From the NCBI RefSeq assembly GCF_037943105.1, contig NZ_CP149803.1, forward strand, positions 2,708,001 through 2,772,000: DNA of 64,000 bases, in the 5' to 3' direction. The stretch is from Pseudomonas sp. TMP9 (lineage in GTDB: Bacteria > Pseudomonadota > Gammaproteobacteria > Pseudomonadales > Pseudomonadaceae). Below are positions 9,151 to 18,028 of the stretch, in pieces. The position numbers and the translations under genes were made by a program. Below the pieces are notes generated by a model. That model worked only from the letters and a program-made list of their open reading frames with translations, was not told where the DNA came from and did not search any database. Numbering within the stretch: the stretch's first letter is position 1; the number at the start of each line of letters is the position of its first letter.

Positions 9151-10524
9151 TTACATCTTTGGCATACCGCCCGGCATCATCCCGCCCATGCCGCGCATCA
9201 TTTTAGCCATGCCGCCTTTGGCCGTGAATTTCTTCATCATTTTTTGCATTTGCTTGTGCTGCTTAATTAAGCGGCCAATGTCCTGCACTTGAGTGCCAGA
9301 ACCCATGGCGATACGCCGCTTACGCGAACCGCTGATGATTTCCGGGTCACGGCGCTCTTGGGGCGTCATGGAATTGATGATCGCCTCCATCTGCTTAAAT
9401 TGTTTCTCAGCGGCGCCCTGAGCACTGCCCATCTGCGCCAGATTAACCCCGCCCATTTGCGGCAGCTTATCCATCAGGCCGCCGAGGCCGCCCATGTTCT
9501 TCATTTGCTGCAGCTGATCACGGAAGTCCTCAAGGTCAAAACCCTTACCCTTCTTCAGCTTCTTGGTGAGCTTGTCAGCTTTTTCCCGGTCAAGGGTTTG
9601 CTCAGCCTGCTCGATCAGACTGAGCACATCGCCCATGCCAAGGATGCGCGAGGCAATACGGTCCGGGTGGAACGGCTCCAGCGCCTCCGTTTTCTCACCC
9701 ATGCCGATAAACTTGATCGGCTTACCGGTAATGGCGCGCACCGATAACGCCGCGCCGCCACGGGCATCACCGTCAACCTTGGTCAGCACCACGCCGGTTA
9801 GTGGCAGCGCATCATTAAAAGCTTTGGCCGTGTTAGCCGCGTCCTGGCCGGTCATCGCATCGACCACGAACAGGGTTTCTACTGGGTTGATCGCGGCGTG
9901 CAGTGCTTGGATTTCCGCCATCATTTCAGCGTCGATCGCCAAGCGACCGGCGGTGTCGACGATGACTACATCAATAAATTTGAGTTTGGCTTCTTTAATG
10001 GCCGCTACGGCGATATCCACCGGTTTCTGGCTAAGATCGGACGGAAAGAAAGTCACGCCAATGTCGCTGGCCAACGTTTCCAACTGTTTGATCGCCGCCG
10101 GACGATAAACGTCGGCCGAAACTACCATAACGGTCTTTTTCTTACGCTCTTTGAGGAAGCGCGCCAGCTTGGCGACGGTCGTGGTCTTGCCTGCGCCCTG
10201 CAGACCCGCCATCAACACCACGGCCGGCGGCACGGCATTCAGCGCTAAATCTTCGTTGGCCGCACCCATCAGCTCTTCAAGTTCGGCGCGGACGATTTTT
10301 ACGAAGGCTTGGCCCGGGGTCAGGCTCTTCGACACCTCGGTGCCGACCGCACGGTCTTTGACTTTATTGACGAAGTCTTTGACCACCGGCAAGGCCACGT
10401 CGGCTTCAAGCAAAGCCATGCGCACTTCGCGCAGGGTGTCCTTGATGTTGTCTTCGCTCAGCTTGGCTTTGCCAGTGACGTTTCGCAGGGTCTGCGAGAG
10501 GCGGTCAGTCAGATTTTCGAACAT
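9151..10524 (-). CDS. ffh: Signal recognition particle protein Ffh
   Basis: This 457-aa SRP GTPase binds 4.5S RNA and signal sequences and docks with FtsY for co-translational membrane insertion. In order it has an N-terminal four-helix bundle (1-90), the G domain with P loop GLQGAGKTTT at 107-116, DTAGRLAIDAEMM and TKVDGDARGGAALS, and a methionine-rich M domain from about 330. The protein ends in a string of Met/Gly residues (MMRGMGGMMPGGMPKM). It is transcribed away from the downstream membrane-protein genes. Confidence 0.98.
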   Translation of the reverse strand: MFENLTDRLSQTLRNVTGKAKLSEDNIKDTLREVRMALLEADVALPVVKDFVNKVKDRAVGTEVSKSLTPGQAFVKIVRAELEELMGAANEDLALNAVPPAVVLMAGLQGAGKTTTVAKLARFLKERKKKTVMVVSADVYRPAAIKQLETLASDIGVTFFPSDLSQKPVDIAVAAIKEAKLKFIDVVIVDTAGRLAIDAEMMAEIQALHAAINPVETLFVVDAMTGQDAANTAKAFNDALPLTGVVLTKVDGDARGGAALSVRAITGKPIKFIGMGEKTEALEPFHPDRIASRILGMGDVLSLIEQAEQTLDREKADKLTKKLKKGKGFDLEDFRDQLQQMKNMGGLGGLMDKLPQMGGVNLAQMGSAQGAAEKQFKQMEAIINSMTPQERRDPEIISGSRKRRIAMGSGTQVQDIGRLIKQHKQMQKMMKKFTAKGGMAKMMRGMGGMMPGGMPKM

Positions 10525-10603
10525 GCGCGTTCCTTTCAGGCTCTAACGAGCCGAGGGTGGGCTTGCAACAGGCCACCGATTATAACGAAGACTAGTCGGG
10601 CCT

Positions 10604-10855
10604 GGTGACGTTTCATCGCCACCGCGCTGGAGCCCGCTTTAGCGCGAGACAAGGCACGAGACACGAAGTTTGGTTGTTCCAAATGAGTGTCGAGAAACGT
10701 CGTATCGCGCTAAAACAGGCCCAGCCCTTCGGGTTGCGCGCAAAATCTCGCCATGCATTGTTGGAGGACTTGGCAAGGGAACAACCATTACCTGCGCCCT
10801 CCGCCTAGCCTGGCGAGATTTTGCGCAGCAACGCGGCTGGCGCTGAAACGCCACC
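10604..10855. repeat. 252-bp non-coding element with terminal and nested inverted repeats (MITE-like)
   Basis: The 422-bp gap between ffh and the next gene is mostly one structured element. Its ends, 10604-10620 and 10839-10855, are inverted repeats matching at 15 of 17 bases. Inside are perfect inverted pairs at 10638-10647/10705-10714 (tttagcgcga), 10671-10680/10779-10788 (tggttgttcc) and a 16-bp pair at 10738-10753/10811-10826 (gcgcaaaatctcgcca). No convincing gene lies within. The structure resembles a non-autonomous MITE or a large intergenic palindromic repeat. I believe similar sequences occur elsewhere in pseudomonad genomes but cannot check. No second copy is seen in this window. Confidence 0.65.
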
Positions 10856-10946
10856 ATATCCGAGATACCGACACCGCCAGACGCTTTCGTGGTACGCGGG
10901 TTGTATGCCACACTGCGGCCCTCCCGGGTTTGCTTGACAAGGATTT

Positions 10947-11747
10947 ATGCACCCTCTGCTACCGAGCCTTATTGCTGCTTGCTTATACACAAGCGCCACG
11001 GCCTACCAAGTTTTACGCATCACTCAGCGCAAGGTCGCCGACAAACGCCTGCTGGCCTTGCTGGGCGGTGTCGCATTGCTATTCCATGGCGCCAGTCTGT
11101 TTGCCCAGATGTACCACTCAGGCGGCTTGGTCTTAGATTTTTTCTATGCCGCCAGCCTGATCGCTTTTGCAGTCATCGCCCTGACGCTGATTGCCTGCCT
11201 GCGAATCCCCGTTGAAAACCTTCTCCTGCTGCTCTTCCCCTTAGGCGCACTGACTGTGGTTCTTGCGCACTTTATGCCCAGCGGAACAACGCAACTGATC
11301 GATGAAGAACCCGGTATTTTGCTGCACATCCTGCTCTCGATCATTGCCTACGGCATGCTCACCATTGCGGTATTTCAATCACTGCTGGTGCTGCTGCAGG
11401 ACCATCAACTAAAAAATAAACAACCCTCGGGGCTGATCAAGAACTTCCCGCCCCTGCAAACCATGGAAAGCCTGCTGTTCAGCTTCCTTTGGACCGGCTG
11501 GGTGCTGTTGTCACTTTCGCTGTTCTCAGGTGCGCTGTTTATCAATGACCTGTTTGCCCAGCACCTGGCGCACAAAACTATTTTGTCGTGCTTTGCTTGG
11601 GTGGTTTTTGCCGTACTTCTGTGGGGTCGCCACCAACTCGGCTGGCGAGGCCATAAGGCCATTCGCTGGACGCTGGCGGGCTTTTGCCTGCTGATGCTGG
11701 CCTATTTCGGCAGCAAGCTTGTTCGCGAATTTATCCTGCACATCTGA
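10947..11747 (+). CDS. YpjD/CcsA-like inner-membrane cytochrome c assembly family protein
   Basis: This 266-aa protein is almost entirely hydrophobic, with about eight membrane segments. It resembles the cytochrome c assembly (CcsA/CcmC-like) family member found next to ffh in gammaproteobacteria. It starts at ATG 10947 with AAGGA shortly upstream. Proteins of this subgroup (YpjD) are not proven haem handlers. The WWD haem-binding motif of true CcmC/CcsA is not evident, so the biochemical role is open. It is followed after 9 bp by the CorC-like gene, the usual partner; in enterobacteria the equivalent pair has been linked to envelope stress and magnesium handling. Confidence 0.75.
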   Translation: MHPLLPSLIAACLYTSATAYQVLRITQRKVADKRLLALLGGVALLFHGASLFAQMYHSGGLVLDFFYAASLIAFAVIALTLIACLRIPVENLLLLLFPLGALTVVLAHFMPSGTTQLIDEEPGILLHILLSIIAYGMLTIAVFQSLLVLLQDHQLKNKQPSGLIKNFPPLQTMESLLFSFLWTGWVLLSLSLFSGALFINDLFAQHLAHKTILSCFAWVVFAVLLWGRHQLGWRGHKAIRWTLAGFCLLMLAYFGSKLVREFILHI

Positions 11748-11756
11748 GACCCTTAC

Positions 11757-13046
11757 GTGGACAACCTTCACTCCGGCTACCTGTTTGGTTTGCTGATCTT
11801 TTTGATTATTTGCTCGGCCTTCTTCTCCAGTTCGGAGACCGGCATGCTCAGCCTTAACCGCTATCGCCTTAAACACATGGCCAAGGAAGGGCATAACGGC
11901 GCCAAGCGTGTAACCAGCCTACTGAGCCGCCCAGATCGCCTGCTGGGTACGATTCTGGTAGGCAACAACGTGGTTAATATTCTCGCCGCCTCCATCGCCA
12001 CCGTATTGGCTGTGGATATCTGGGGCGAAGCCGGGATCGCCATTGCCACGGCAGGCTTGACCATTGTGGTGCTGATTTTTGGCGAAATAACCCCGAAAAC
12101 CCTTGCGGCCTTGCGCCCGGAATTGGTGGCTTTCCCTGCCAGTCGCTTGCTGCTCGTGCTGCAACGGCTGCTCTACCCGGTGGTGTGGGCTACCAGCACC
12201 ATCAGTAATGTGTTGCTACGCCTGCTGGGCATCGATCCCGCACTGCGAGCCAGCGACAGCCTCTCCACCGAAGAGCTGCGCAGCGTGGTGCGCGAGTCCG
12301 GTGCGGGCATGCCGAAAAATCGGCAGAACATGCTGCTCGGTATTCTTGACCTTGAGCGGGTGACGGTGGATGACATCATGATCCCGCGCAATGAAGTCAC
12401 CGGCATCAACCTTGATGACGACCTCGAAAGCATCATTAACCTACTGACCAACACCACCCACACACGCTTGCCAGTATTTCGCACTGACATCAATCAGATC
12501 GAAGGCATCGTGCACATGCGTCAAATCGCGCGCCTGCTGACGCATAACGAATTAAGTAAAGAGGCACTGCTGGTGGCCTGCAGTGAGCCGTACTTCGTCC
12601 CCGAAGGGACGCCGCTGTCGACCCAACTGATCAATTTCCAAAAACAAAAACGCCGCATTGGCATCGTAGTTGATGAGTACGGGGATGTGATCGGCATCGT
12701 CACCCTGGAAGATATCCTTGAAGAAATCGTCGGTGATTTCAGCAGTCAAAACACCTTGCGCAGCCCGGATATTCATCCTCAGGAAGATGGCACCCAGGTG
12801 ATTGATGGCGCGGCTTATATCCGAGAAATCAACAAAGCACTGGGCTGGCATCTGCCCTGTGATGGGCCAAAAACCCTTAACGGCCTCGTGACGGAGGCGC
12901 TGGAAAGCATCCCCGACAGCGCTGTGTGCCTGAAAATCGGCCCTTATCGGTTAGAAATTCTGCAGTCTTCGGACAACCGGGTAAAAAGCGTACGCGCCTG
13001 GCACGGCAAGCCTAAGGCGCACCCGGAATCGACGGCGCAAGGCTGA
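11757..13046 (+). CDS. CNNM/CBS-domain protein of the CorC/YfjD (HlyC) family
   Basis: The 429-aa protein has the standard order: an N-terminal CNNM membrane domain with about four hydrophobic segments (1-190, starting VDNLHSGYLFGLLIFLIICSAFFSSSETGMLSLNR), a CBS pair (about 205-330, DDIMIPRNEVTGINLDDDLESI ... RRIGIVVDEYGDVIGIVTLEDILEEIVGDF) and a C-terminal CorC_HlyC (transporter-associated) domain. The start is GTG 11757; no ATG lies early enough. Family members are implicated in Mg2+/Co2+ efflux or resistance and were once called haemolysins, for which there is no support here. Its last 35 bp overlap the convergent SGNH hydrolase gene. Confidence 0.88.
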   Translation: MDNLHSGYLFGLLIFLIICSAFFSSSETGMLSLNRYRLKHMAKEGHNGAKRVTSLLSRPDRLLGTILVGNNVVNILAASIATVLAVDIWGEAGIAIATAGLTIVVLIFGEITPKTLAALRPELVAFPASRLLLVLQRLLYPVVWATSTISNVLLRLLGIDPALRASDSLSTEELRSVVRESGAGMPKNRQNMLLGILDLERVTVDDIMIPRNEVTGINLDDDLESIINLLTNTTHTRLPVFRTDINQIEGIVHMRQIARLLTHNELSKEALLVACSEPYFVPEGTPLSTQLINFQKQKRRIGIVVDEYGDVIGIVTLEDILEEIVGDFSSQNTLRSPDIHPQEDGTQVIDGAAYIREINKALGWHLPCDGPKTLNGLVTEALESIPDSAVCLKIGPYRLEILQSSDNRVKSVRAWHGKPKAHPESTAQG

Positions 13047-13752
13047 CGGCCAAGCCTTCTGCCCAAACGCGATAGCCCAGCGCTGAGGGGTGATAGCCAT
13101 CACGCGCCAGATAGGCTGGGGAAAACTCCAAATCAACCGAGTGATGCCCCGCGCCCAAGCGCCGCGCCAACTGACTAAGGCGTGCATCCAGCAACGTGGC
13201 GCGCCAACCGAGCAAGCGCCTTAACAGCCAGGGCAGCGCGGTAAAATGCTGTAGCGGCGGCACGCTGCTAAAGGCCACCTGAGCACCACGTGCTGTTAGC
13301 GCCTGCGCCATGCCACCCAACGCTGTTTCCCAACGCAGGAGTGAGGTTAAGCGTGTGGTGTCGTTAACACCAAACACCAGCAGCGCCAAGTCAACAGGCT
13401 GTTCAAGCGCCTGCGGCAACAGCCGCTCCCGGGCCTGCGCAGCGGTTACGCCATTCTCGCCACATGCGCGCCAGGCAACCGGGCGAGCGTAATGCACCGC
13501 TAACGCGCCTGCCAGTTGCCCCGCCAGCGCCAGCTGCATGTCATCCACACCGACGCCCACCACGGTCGACTCGCCCAGCACCAACAGGCGCAATGGCGCT
13601 CCGGGCAAACCTTCACCTGCCACACCGCTCAACAACCCAGCAGCGGGCGGTAAGCGTAAGGCGCGGCGCCGGGTGCGCAGTGCCAGCGGTAGCGCTAACG
13701 GTGCTAACAGCAACAAGCCCATCCACCAGGCATAGGCACGCCCCACGCTCAC
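13012..13752 (-). CDS. SGNH/GDSL-type esterase, membrane-anchored
   Basis: The 246-aa protein has an N-terminal hydrophobic segment (about 8-26). A SGNH hydrolase fold follows: block I is [14 protein letters not shown] with nucleophile S62 (GES instead of GDS), block III is FGVND (N130), and block V is [10 protein letters not shown] with D218 and H221. It is probably an envelope-facing esterase or acyl hydrolase; the substrate is unknown. The start is GTG overlapping the purT stop (GTGA), so the two are translationally coupled. Its 3' end overlaps the convergent CorC-like gene by 35 bp. Confidence 0.8.
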   Translation of the reverse strand: MSVGRAYAWWMGLLLLAPLALPLALRTRRRALRLPPAAGLLSGVAGEGLPGAPLRLLVLGESTVVGVGVDDMQLALAGQLAGALAVHYARPVAWRACGENGVTAAQARERLLPQALEQPVDLALLVFGVNDTTRLTSLLRWETALGGMAQALTARGAQVAFSSVPPLQHFTALPWLLRRLLGWRATLLDARLSQLARRLGAGHHSVDLEFSPAYLARDGYHPSALGYRVWAEGLAVSLAPSIPGAP

Positions 13753-14930
13753 AGCTCGACCTTGACCGCCTGCGCCGCACGCGCGGCCTTAGCCCGCGCC
13801 GCTGCCAGCGACTGATCGCGGGCCAACGCCACACCCATGCGGCGCTGACCACTGACCGCCGGCTTGCCAAACAGGCGCAGCGCCGTATCTGGTTCAGCCA
13901 GCGCAACACCGAGGTTACCGAAGCTGACCTGTTGTGATTCACCTTCAACCAAAATCACCGCTGACGCAGACGGCCCTAGCTGACGAATAAGCGGGATGGG
14001 CAGCCCGAGAATGGCCCGCGCATGCAAGGCGAACTCAGACAGGTCTTGGGAAATCAGGGTGACCAGACCGGTGTCGTGGGGGCGCGGCGAGATTTCGCAG
14101 AACCACACCTGATCACCCTTAACAAATAGCTCGACGCCAAACAGTCCGCGCCCGCCTAGTGAGTCAGTTACTGCCAGAGCAATGCGTTCGGCTTCAGCTT
14201 GTGCCTTTACACTCATCGGTTGCGGCTGCCAGGACTCTTGATAATCGCCCTTAACTTGACGATGACCAACTGGCGCGCAGAAGGTTGTACCGCCACTGTG
14301 GCGCACAGTCAGCAAGGCAATTTCATAATCGAAATCGATAAAGCCTTCCACGATCACCCGACCCTTGCCGGCGCGGCCACCGGCCTGGGCGTAATCCCAG
14401 GCCGCCTGCAGATCATCCCGACTTTTGAGCAGCGACTGACCTTTCCCTGAAGAGCTCATAATGGGTTTGATCAAACAGGGAAAGCCAATGTGGTCGACCG
14501 CCGCACGGCACTGCTCGAAGGAGTCAGCGAACTGGTAAGGCGAGGTCGGCAAGCCCAGCTCTTCAGCCGCGAGACGACGGATGCCTTCGCGGTTCATGGT
14601 CAGCTGCGCGGCACGGGCGCTGGGGATTACGGTGAAGCCTTCATTCTCAAGCTCAACCAACGTGGCGGTGGCGATGGCTTCAATTTCCGGGACGATGTAG
14701 TGCGGCCGCTCCCGTTCAATCACTGCGCGTAGCGCCGCATCGTCAAGCATATCGACCACATGACTGCGGTGCGCCACCTGCATGGCTGGGGCGTTGGCGT
14801 AACGATCAACAGCGATCACCTCAACACCCAAGCGTTGTAACTCGATCACCACTTCTTTGCCCAGCTCACCAGAGCCGCACAACAGCACACGAGTCGCACT
14901 CGACGACAAAGGGGTTCCGATACGGGGCAT
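13749..14930 (-). CDS. purT: Formate-dependent phosphoribosylglycinamide formyltransferase (GAR transformylase 2)
   Basis: This 393-aa ATP-grasp enzyme makes formyl-GAR from GAR, formate and ATP, the folate-independent route of purine step 3. Signatures are the N-terminal [30 protein letters not shown], the ATP-grasp loop [10 protein letters not shown], and [33 protein letters not shown]. It is the fourth gene of a minus-strand run (nudL-like, gamma carbonic anhydrase, DUF1289, purT, SGNH hydrolase). Confidence 0.96.
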   Translation of the reverse strand: MPRIGTPLSSSATRVLLCGSGELGKEVVIELQRLGVEVIAVDRYANAPAMQVAHRSHVVDMLDDAALRAVIERERPHYIVPEIEAIATATLVELENEGFTVIPSARAAQLTMNREGIRRLAAEELGLPTSPYQFADSFEQCRAAVDHIGFPCLIKPIMSSSGKGQSLLKSRDDLQAAWDYAQAGGRAGKGRVIVEGFIDFDYEIALLTVRHSGGTTFCAPVGHRQVKGDYQESWQPQPMSVKAQAEAERIALAVTDSLGGRGLFGVELFVKGDQVWFCEISPRPHDTGLVTLISQDLSEFALHARAILGLPIPLIRQLGPSASAVILVEGESQQVSFGNLGVALAEPDTALRLFGKPAVSGQRRMGVALARDQSLAAARAKAARAAQAVKVEL

Positions 14931-14964
14931 GAGCCTTCCTCAAACGAATGGATATAAAGCGGCG

Positions 14965-15153
14965 TTACAGCAAGATGCCTTGCGCCTGAGCACGCTCATG
15001 ACAACGTTGCAGCACCTGGCGGCGCTCAGCATTGTCCATCAGCCCCCAACGGGTAATTTCGGCGACCGAACGCTGGCAGCCAATGCACAGGTCTTGGTCA
15101 TCCAAGGCGCAGACATGCACGCAAGGTGAGGCAACGGGGCGTTCTTGCTCCAT
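14965..15153 (-). CDS. DUF1289 small cysteine protein
   Basis: The 62-aa protein has the DUF1289 pattern SPCVHVCALDDQDLCIGCQRSVAEITRWGLMDNAERRQVLQRC. Four clustered cysteines (C-x3-C-x7-C-x2-C) look fit to bind iron-sulfur or zinc. The W..M...ER segment is the family's second signature. The function is unknown; some DUF1289 proteins are annotated as Fe-S binding. The ATG overlaps the TAA of the carbonic anhydrase gene (TAATG), so it is translationally coupled. Confidence 0.85.
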   Translation of the reverse strand: MEQERPVASPCVHVCALDDQDLCIGCQRSVAEITRWGLMDNAERRQVLQRCHERAQAQGILL

Positions 15154-15677
15154 TAGTCGTCCTGCACGGCCAAGTCACGGGCATAACGCTGGGCGTTGTG
15201 CACGTAATGAGCGGCGCTGGCCTCAAGCATTTTTTTCTGCGCTTCGGTCAGCTCGCGCACCACCTTGCCGGGCGAGCCCATCACCAGCGAACCATCGGGT
15301 ATGTCCTTGCCTTCACCAATCAGGCTGTTAGCGCCAATGATGCAGTACTTACCGATTTTTGCGCCGTTGAGGATCACCGCGTTGATGCCGATCAGGCTGT
15401 AATCGCCCACCGTACAACCGTGCAACATGGCGTTATGGCCGATGGTCACACCGGTGCCGATAGTCAGCGGAAAACCCATGTCGGTGTGCATCACCGTGCC
15501 GTCTTGCACGTTGCTGTTGAGGCCGATATGAATCAGCTCATTGTCACCGCGCAACACCGCGTTAAACCACACGCTCGCCCCCGGCTCCAGCTTGACCTTA
15601 CCCACCAATGTGGCATTGGGCGCAACCCAGCTGTCGGCATGGGCTTCTACATGGGACTGGCCCAGACGATATTTCAT
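15153..15677 (-). CDS. Gamma-class carbonic anhydrase family protein (left-handed beta helix)
   Basis: The 174-aa protein carries hexapeptide repeats ([24 protein letters not shown]..., [53 protein letters not shown]) that form a left-handed beta helix trimer. The His residues expected to bind metal are present ([13 protein letters not shown]). Relatives include CamH, CaiE and YrdA; whether this one hydrates CO2 is unproven. It lies in an operon-like run with the Nudix gene upstream (21-bp gap) and DUF1289 downstream. Confidence 0.85.
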   Translation of the reverse strand: MKYRLGQSHVEAHADSWVAPNATLVGKVKLEPGASVWFNAVLRGDNELIHIGLNSNVQDGTVMHTDMGFPLTIGTGVTIGHNAMLHGCTVGDYSLIGINAVILNGAKIGKYCIIGANSLIGEGKDIPDGSLVMGSPGKVVRELTEAQKKMLEASAAHYVHNAQRYARDLAVQDD

Positions 15678-15698
15678 GCGTTGATCCTCATCCCACCA

Positions 15699-16304
15699 TC
15701 ATGGGAGCTTGATAAAGTGTTCGGGCGGCTGGCTCAAATCGATGTGCACATCGTCGAACACCAAGTTGACCAGCTCGATCAACATGATCGCCGTCAGCCC
15801 CCAAATTTTGTACTCGCCGTAGCGGTAACTCGGCACGTACCAACTGCGCCCAAGGTAATCGATACGGTGCGTGGTTTCCCGTGGATCATCGCGAAAGAAC
15901 GCCAGCGGCACGGCAAACACGGCGGCAATTTCACCGTCGTTGGGCGTGTACTCAACAAAGTCGGGGATAAGGCCGACATAAGGCGTGACCTGAATACCGT
16001 GTCGCGAGACCAGCGTGCTGAGCGGCCCGACAATCTCAACCAGCCCAGGCGGCAAGCCAATCTCCTCTTGCGCCTCGCGCAGGGCTGTTTGCACCAAATC
16101 GGTGTCTTCCGGGTCACGCCGACCACCCGGGAAGGCGACTTCGCCGCCGTGTGTGGACAAGCCGCTCGCGCGTAAAGTCAGCACCACTTCCGGCTCATCG
16201 CTGCGGGTAATGGGCACCAACACAGCCGCCTCAGGGTAGCGGGTATCGATCTGCATATCCTGCGGGCTGTAGCCACGCATGCGAAGAAGCAACTCATCCA
16301 GCAT
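15699..16304 (-). CDS. Nudix CoA pyrophosphatase (NudL-like)
   Basis: This 201-aa Nudix hydrolase has the CoA-type signature VVLTLRASGLSTHGGEVAFPGGRRDPEDTDLVQTALREAQEEIGL. The ThxGevaFPGG segment upstream of the Nudix box is the UPF0035 motif of CoA diphosphatases (E. coli NudL). It probably cleaves CoA and acyl-CoA to phosphopantetheine and 3',5'-ADP. It is the first gene of the minus-strand run toward purT and is divergent from another Nudix gene across 171 bp. Confidence 0.87.
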   Translation of the reverse strand: MLDELLLRMRGYSPQDMQIDTRYPEAAVLVPITRSDEPEVVLTLRASGLSTHGGEVAFPGGRRDPEDTDLVQTALREAQEEIGLPPGLVEIVGPLSTLVSRHGIQVTPYVGLIPDFVEYTPNDGEIAAVFAVPLAFFRDDPRETTHRIDYLGRSWYVPSYRYGEYKIWGLTAIMLIELVNLVFDDVHIDLSQPPEHFIKLP

Positions 16305-16475
16305 GAGGATTCTCGGTGTTTTTTTCTGCGTTCGATCATTGCATGAAAGCAGTGCATGGCCATAGCCCTGAACCAGCGACCCGAATCATTCAGGCGGTCA
16401 ATGCGGGTTATTAACAGCGCTTGCCGAGCACGCAACACCCGCGCCAAGATAGCCGACACGCACTGAGGGTCTGGC

Positions 16476-17033
16476 ATGAAATTCTGTAGTAACTGCGGCG
16501 GGTCGATTAGCCACCTTATTCCGCCGGGTGACAACCGCTTGCGCCACGTCTGTGCACAGTGCCAAGTCGTGCATTACCAAAACCCAAGGATCATCGCGGG
16601 CTGCCTGCCGATATGGGGTGAGCAGGTGCTGTTGTGTCGCCGCGCCATCGAGCCGCGCCGAGGCTATTGGACACTGCCCGCTGGCTTTATGGAGAACGGC
16701 GAAACCCTTGAGCAGGCCGCGGCCCGTGAAACCCATGAAGAAGCCTGCGCGCGAGTGCGCAGCCTTAACCTCTATACCCTGTTTGATCTGCCCCACATCA
16801 ACCAGGTGTACATGTTGTTTCGCGCAGAGCTGGTCGACTTGGACTTTGCCCCTGGCGAAGAAAGCCTTGAGGTGGCGCTGTTCCTCGAGCCCGACATTCC
16901 TTGGGCAGAGCTGGCTTTCCCCGCCGTGGGTCGTACCCTAGAATGCTACTTCGCGGACCGCCGCGAGCAGCACTACCCGGTGCGCAATGAGCCGCTCGAA
17001 GCCATGCGCGCGCATTACAAAAAAACGTTCTGA
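16476..17033 (+). CDS. Nudix hydrolase with N-terminal zinc ribbon
   Basis: The 185-aa protein begins with a four-cysteine zinc ribbon (C4, C7, C26, C29), as in NUDIX proteins with a Zn_ribbon_Nudix/NADH-PPase-like finger. The Nudix box starts at G70 (GFMENGETLEQAAARETHEEACARV). E76, R84, E85, E88 and E89 are in place, but the conserved Gly after the EE pair is Cys91. The substrate may be ADP-ribose or another nucleoside diphosphate derivative; sequence alone does not settle it. An L,D-transpeptidase gene follows after 15 bp. Confidence 0.82.
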   Translation: MKFCSNCGGSISHLIPPGDNRLRHVCAQCQVVHYQNPRIIAGCLPIWGEQVLLCRRAIEPRRGYWTLPAGFMENGETLEQAAARETHEEACARVRSLNLYTLFDLPHINQVYMLFRAELVDLDFAPGEESLEVALFLEPDIPWAELAFPAVGRTLECYFADRREQHYPVRNEPLEAMRAHYKKTF

Positions 17034-17048
17034 ATCCTGGATATTACG

Positions 17049-17552
17049 ATGCGCTGGTTGTTCGCCCTCCTCTGCTTGACCATTGTTATGACTGGCCACG
17101 CCAGCACCACGGCCACTCTTAGTGGTAAAACCATCGATAAGGTGCTGGTGGTTAAATCCGAACGCACCCTGCACTTGATGAGCCGCGGCGACACACTCAA
17201 GTCCTACCGGGTGTCATTGGGCAAGCAGCCGGACGGCGCCAAACAACGCGAAGGCGACCTGCGCACCCCGGAAGGTTTTTACTGGCTTGACTGGCGCAAG
17301 ACCAGCGACAAGTACAACCTGTCCATGCACATTTCTTACCCCAACGCCCGCGATCAAGCGCAGGCACGCGACAAGGGTGTGTCCGCCGGCAGCATGATCA
17401 TGATCCACGGCACGCCACTGGATGAGGAATACCCCGAATGGTTTTTCCACACCCTAGACTGGACCGAAGGCTGCATCGCCATGAAGAACACGGACATGCG
17501 CGAGATCTGGAGCTTGGTTAAAGACGGCACGCTGATCGAAATTCGTCCTTAA
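17049..17552 (+). CDS. L,D-transpeptidase family (YkuD/YafK-type) periplasmic protein
   Basis: The 167-aa protein has a signal peptide (MRWLFALLCLTIVMTGHAST). The catalytic domain contains MIMIHGTPLDEEYP (H120) and the active-site segment FHTLDWTEGCIAMKNTDM (nucleophile C142). YkuD enzymes form 3-3 peptidoglycan cross-links, attach lipoproteins, or (DpaA/YafK type) cleave such links; the short YafK-like form leaves these possibilities open. It is the second gene after the Nudix hydrolase and ends just before a strong terminator. Confidence 0.85.
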   Translation: MRWLFALLCLTIVMTGHASTTATLSGKTIDKVLVVKSERTLHLMSRGDTLKSYRVSLGKQPDGAKQREGDLRTPEGFYWLDWRKTSDKYNLSMHISYPNARDQAQARDKGVSAGSMIMIHGTPLDEEYPEWFFHTLDWTEGCIAMKNTDMREIWSLVKDGTLIEIRP

Positions 17553-17571
17553 GCACAAACCTCAATCCTGC

Positions 17572-17596
17572 AAAAGGCACCCGCGGTGCCTTTTTT
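17572..17596 (+). terminator. Terminator between the L,D-transpeptidase and NIF3-like genes (bidirectional)
   Basis: A GC-rich stem aaaaggcac / gtgcctttt with a short loop is followed by six T on the plus strand. It has four T in the opposite direction, so it serves both convergent genes. Confidence 0.88.
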
Positions 17597-17607
17597 GTCG
17601 GCATTAC

Positions 17608-17925
17608 TCAGAACTGAATATCGGATAGACGCCAGACCTCAAAGGCCGGCGTTTCGTAGGGGTGGGCGTGCCGCAGGGCTTTTACCACGGCGTGAATCAA
17701 CTCATCAGCTACCACCATCTCGACTTTCCATTCAGCCAACGACTCAGCCTGTCCAACTTGCCCAATAAATGGCTGACTGCCCGCCAACGCCCGGAATTGG
17801 CCCTGCCCTAAGGTTTGCCAGCCGCATTGGTCGTAGTGACCGATACGGCCGCCACCGGCGGCGAAAACGGCCTGTTTGGTCTGCTCTAGGTGCGTTTCAG
17901 GTACGAAAAAACAAAATTTATACAT
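17608..17925 (-). CDS. YqfO/NIF3-domain small protein
   Basis: The 105-aa protein MYKFCFFVPETHLEQTKQAVFAAGGGRIGHYDQCGWQTLGQGQF...HAHPYETPAFEVWRL matches the stand-alone YqfO (NIF3 insert/CutA1-like) domain family. The start at 17925 is chosen for its GGGAGG ribosome site; an upstream frame extension has no family similarity. The family is conserved but its molecular role is unknown. The HPYETPA motif is typical of PII/CutA-like folds that bind small ligands or metal. Confidence 0.82.
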   Translation of the reverse strand: MYKFCFFVPETHLEQTKQAVFAAGGGRIGHYDQCGWQTLGQGQFRALAGSQPFIGQVGQAESLAEWKVEMVVADELIHAVVKALRHAHPYETPAFEVWRLSDIQF

Positions 17926-18028
17926 CCAAGCCTCCCACGACGGCTGATGGGTACATCGCGCCCAAAGCATGCCACACAGCAACAGCCTTTCACCTTAGCT
18001 GCCGCGTAGGTTGTTAGCACAGTAAGCG

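Noticed and set aside
10605..10808. Short open frames inside the 252-bp repeat element
   Set aside because: Inverted-repeat DNA gives chance frames; there are no ribosome sites or recognisable protein features.
11757..13046. Annotation as a haemolysin
   Set aside because: The CNNM-CBS-CorC architecture points to ion transport; the haemolysin name is historical.
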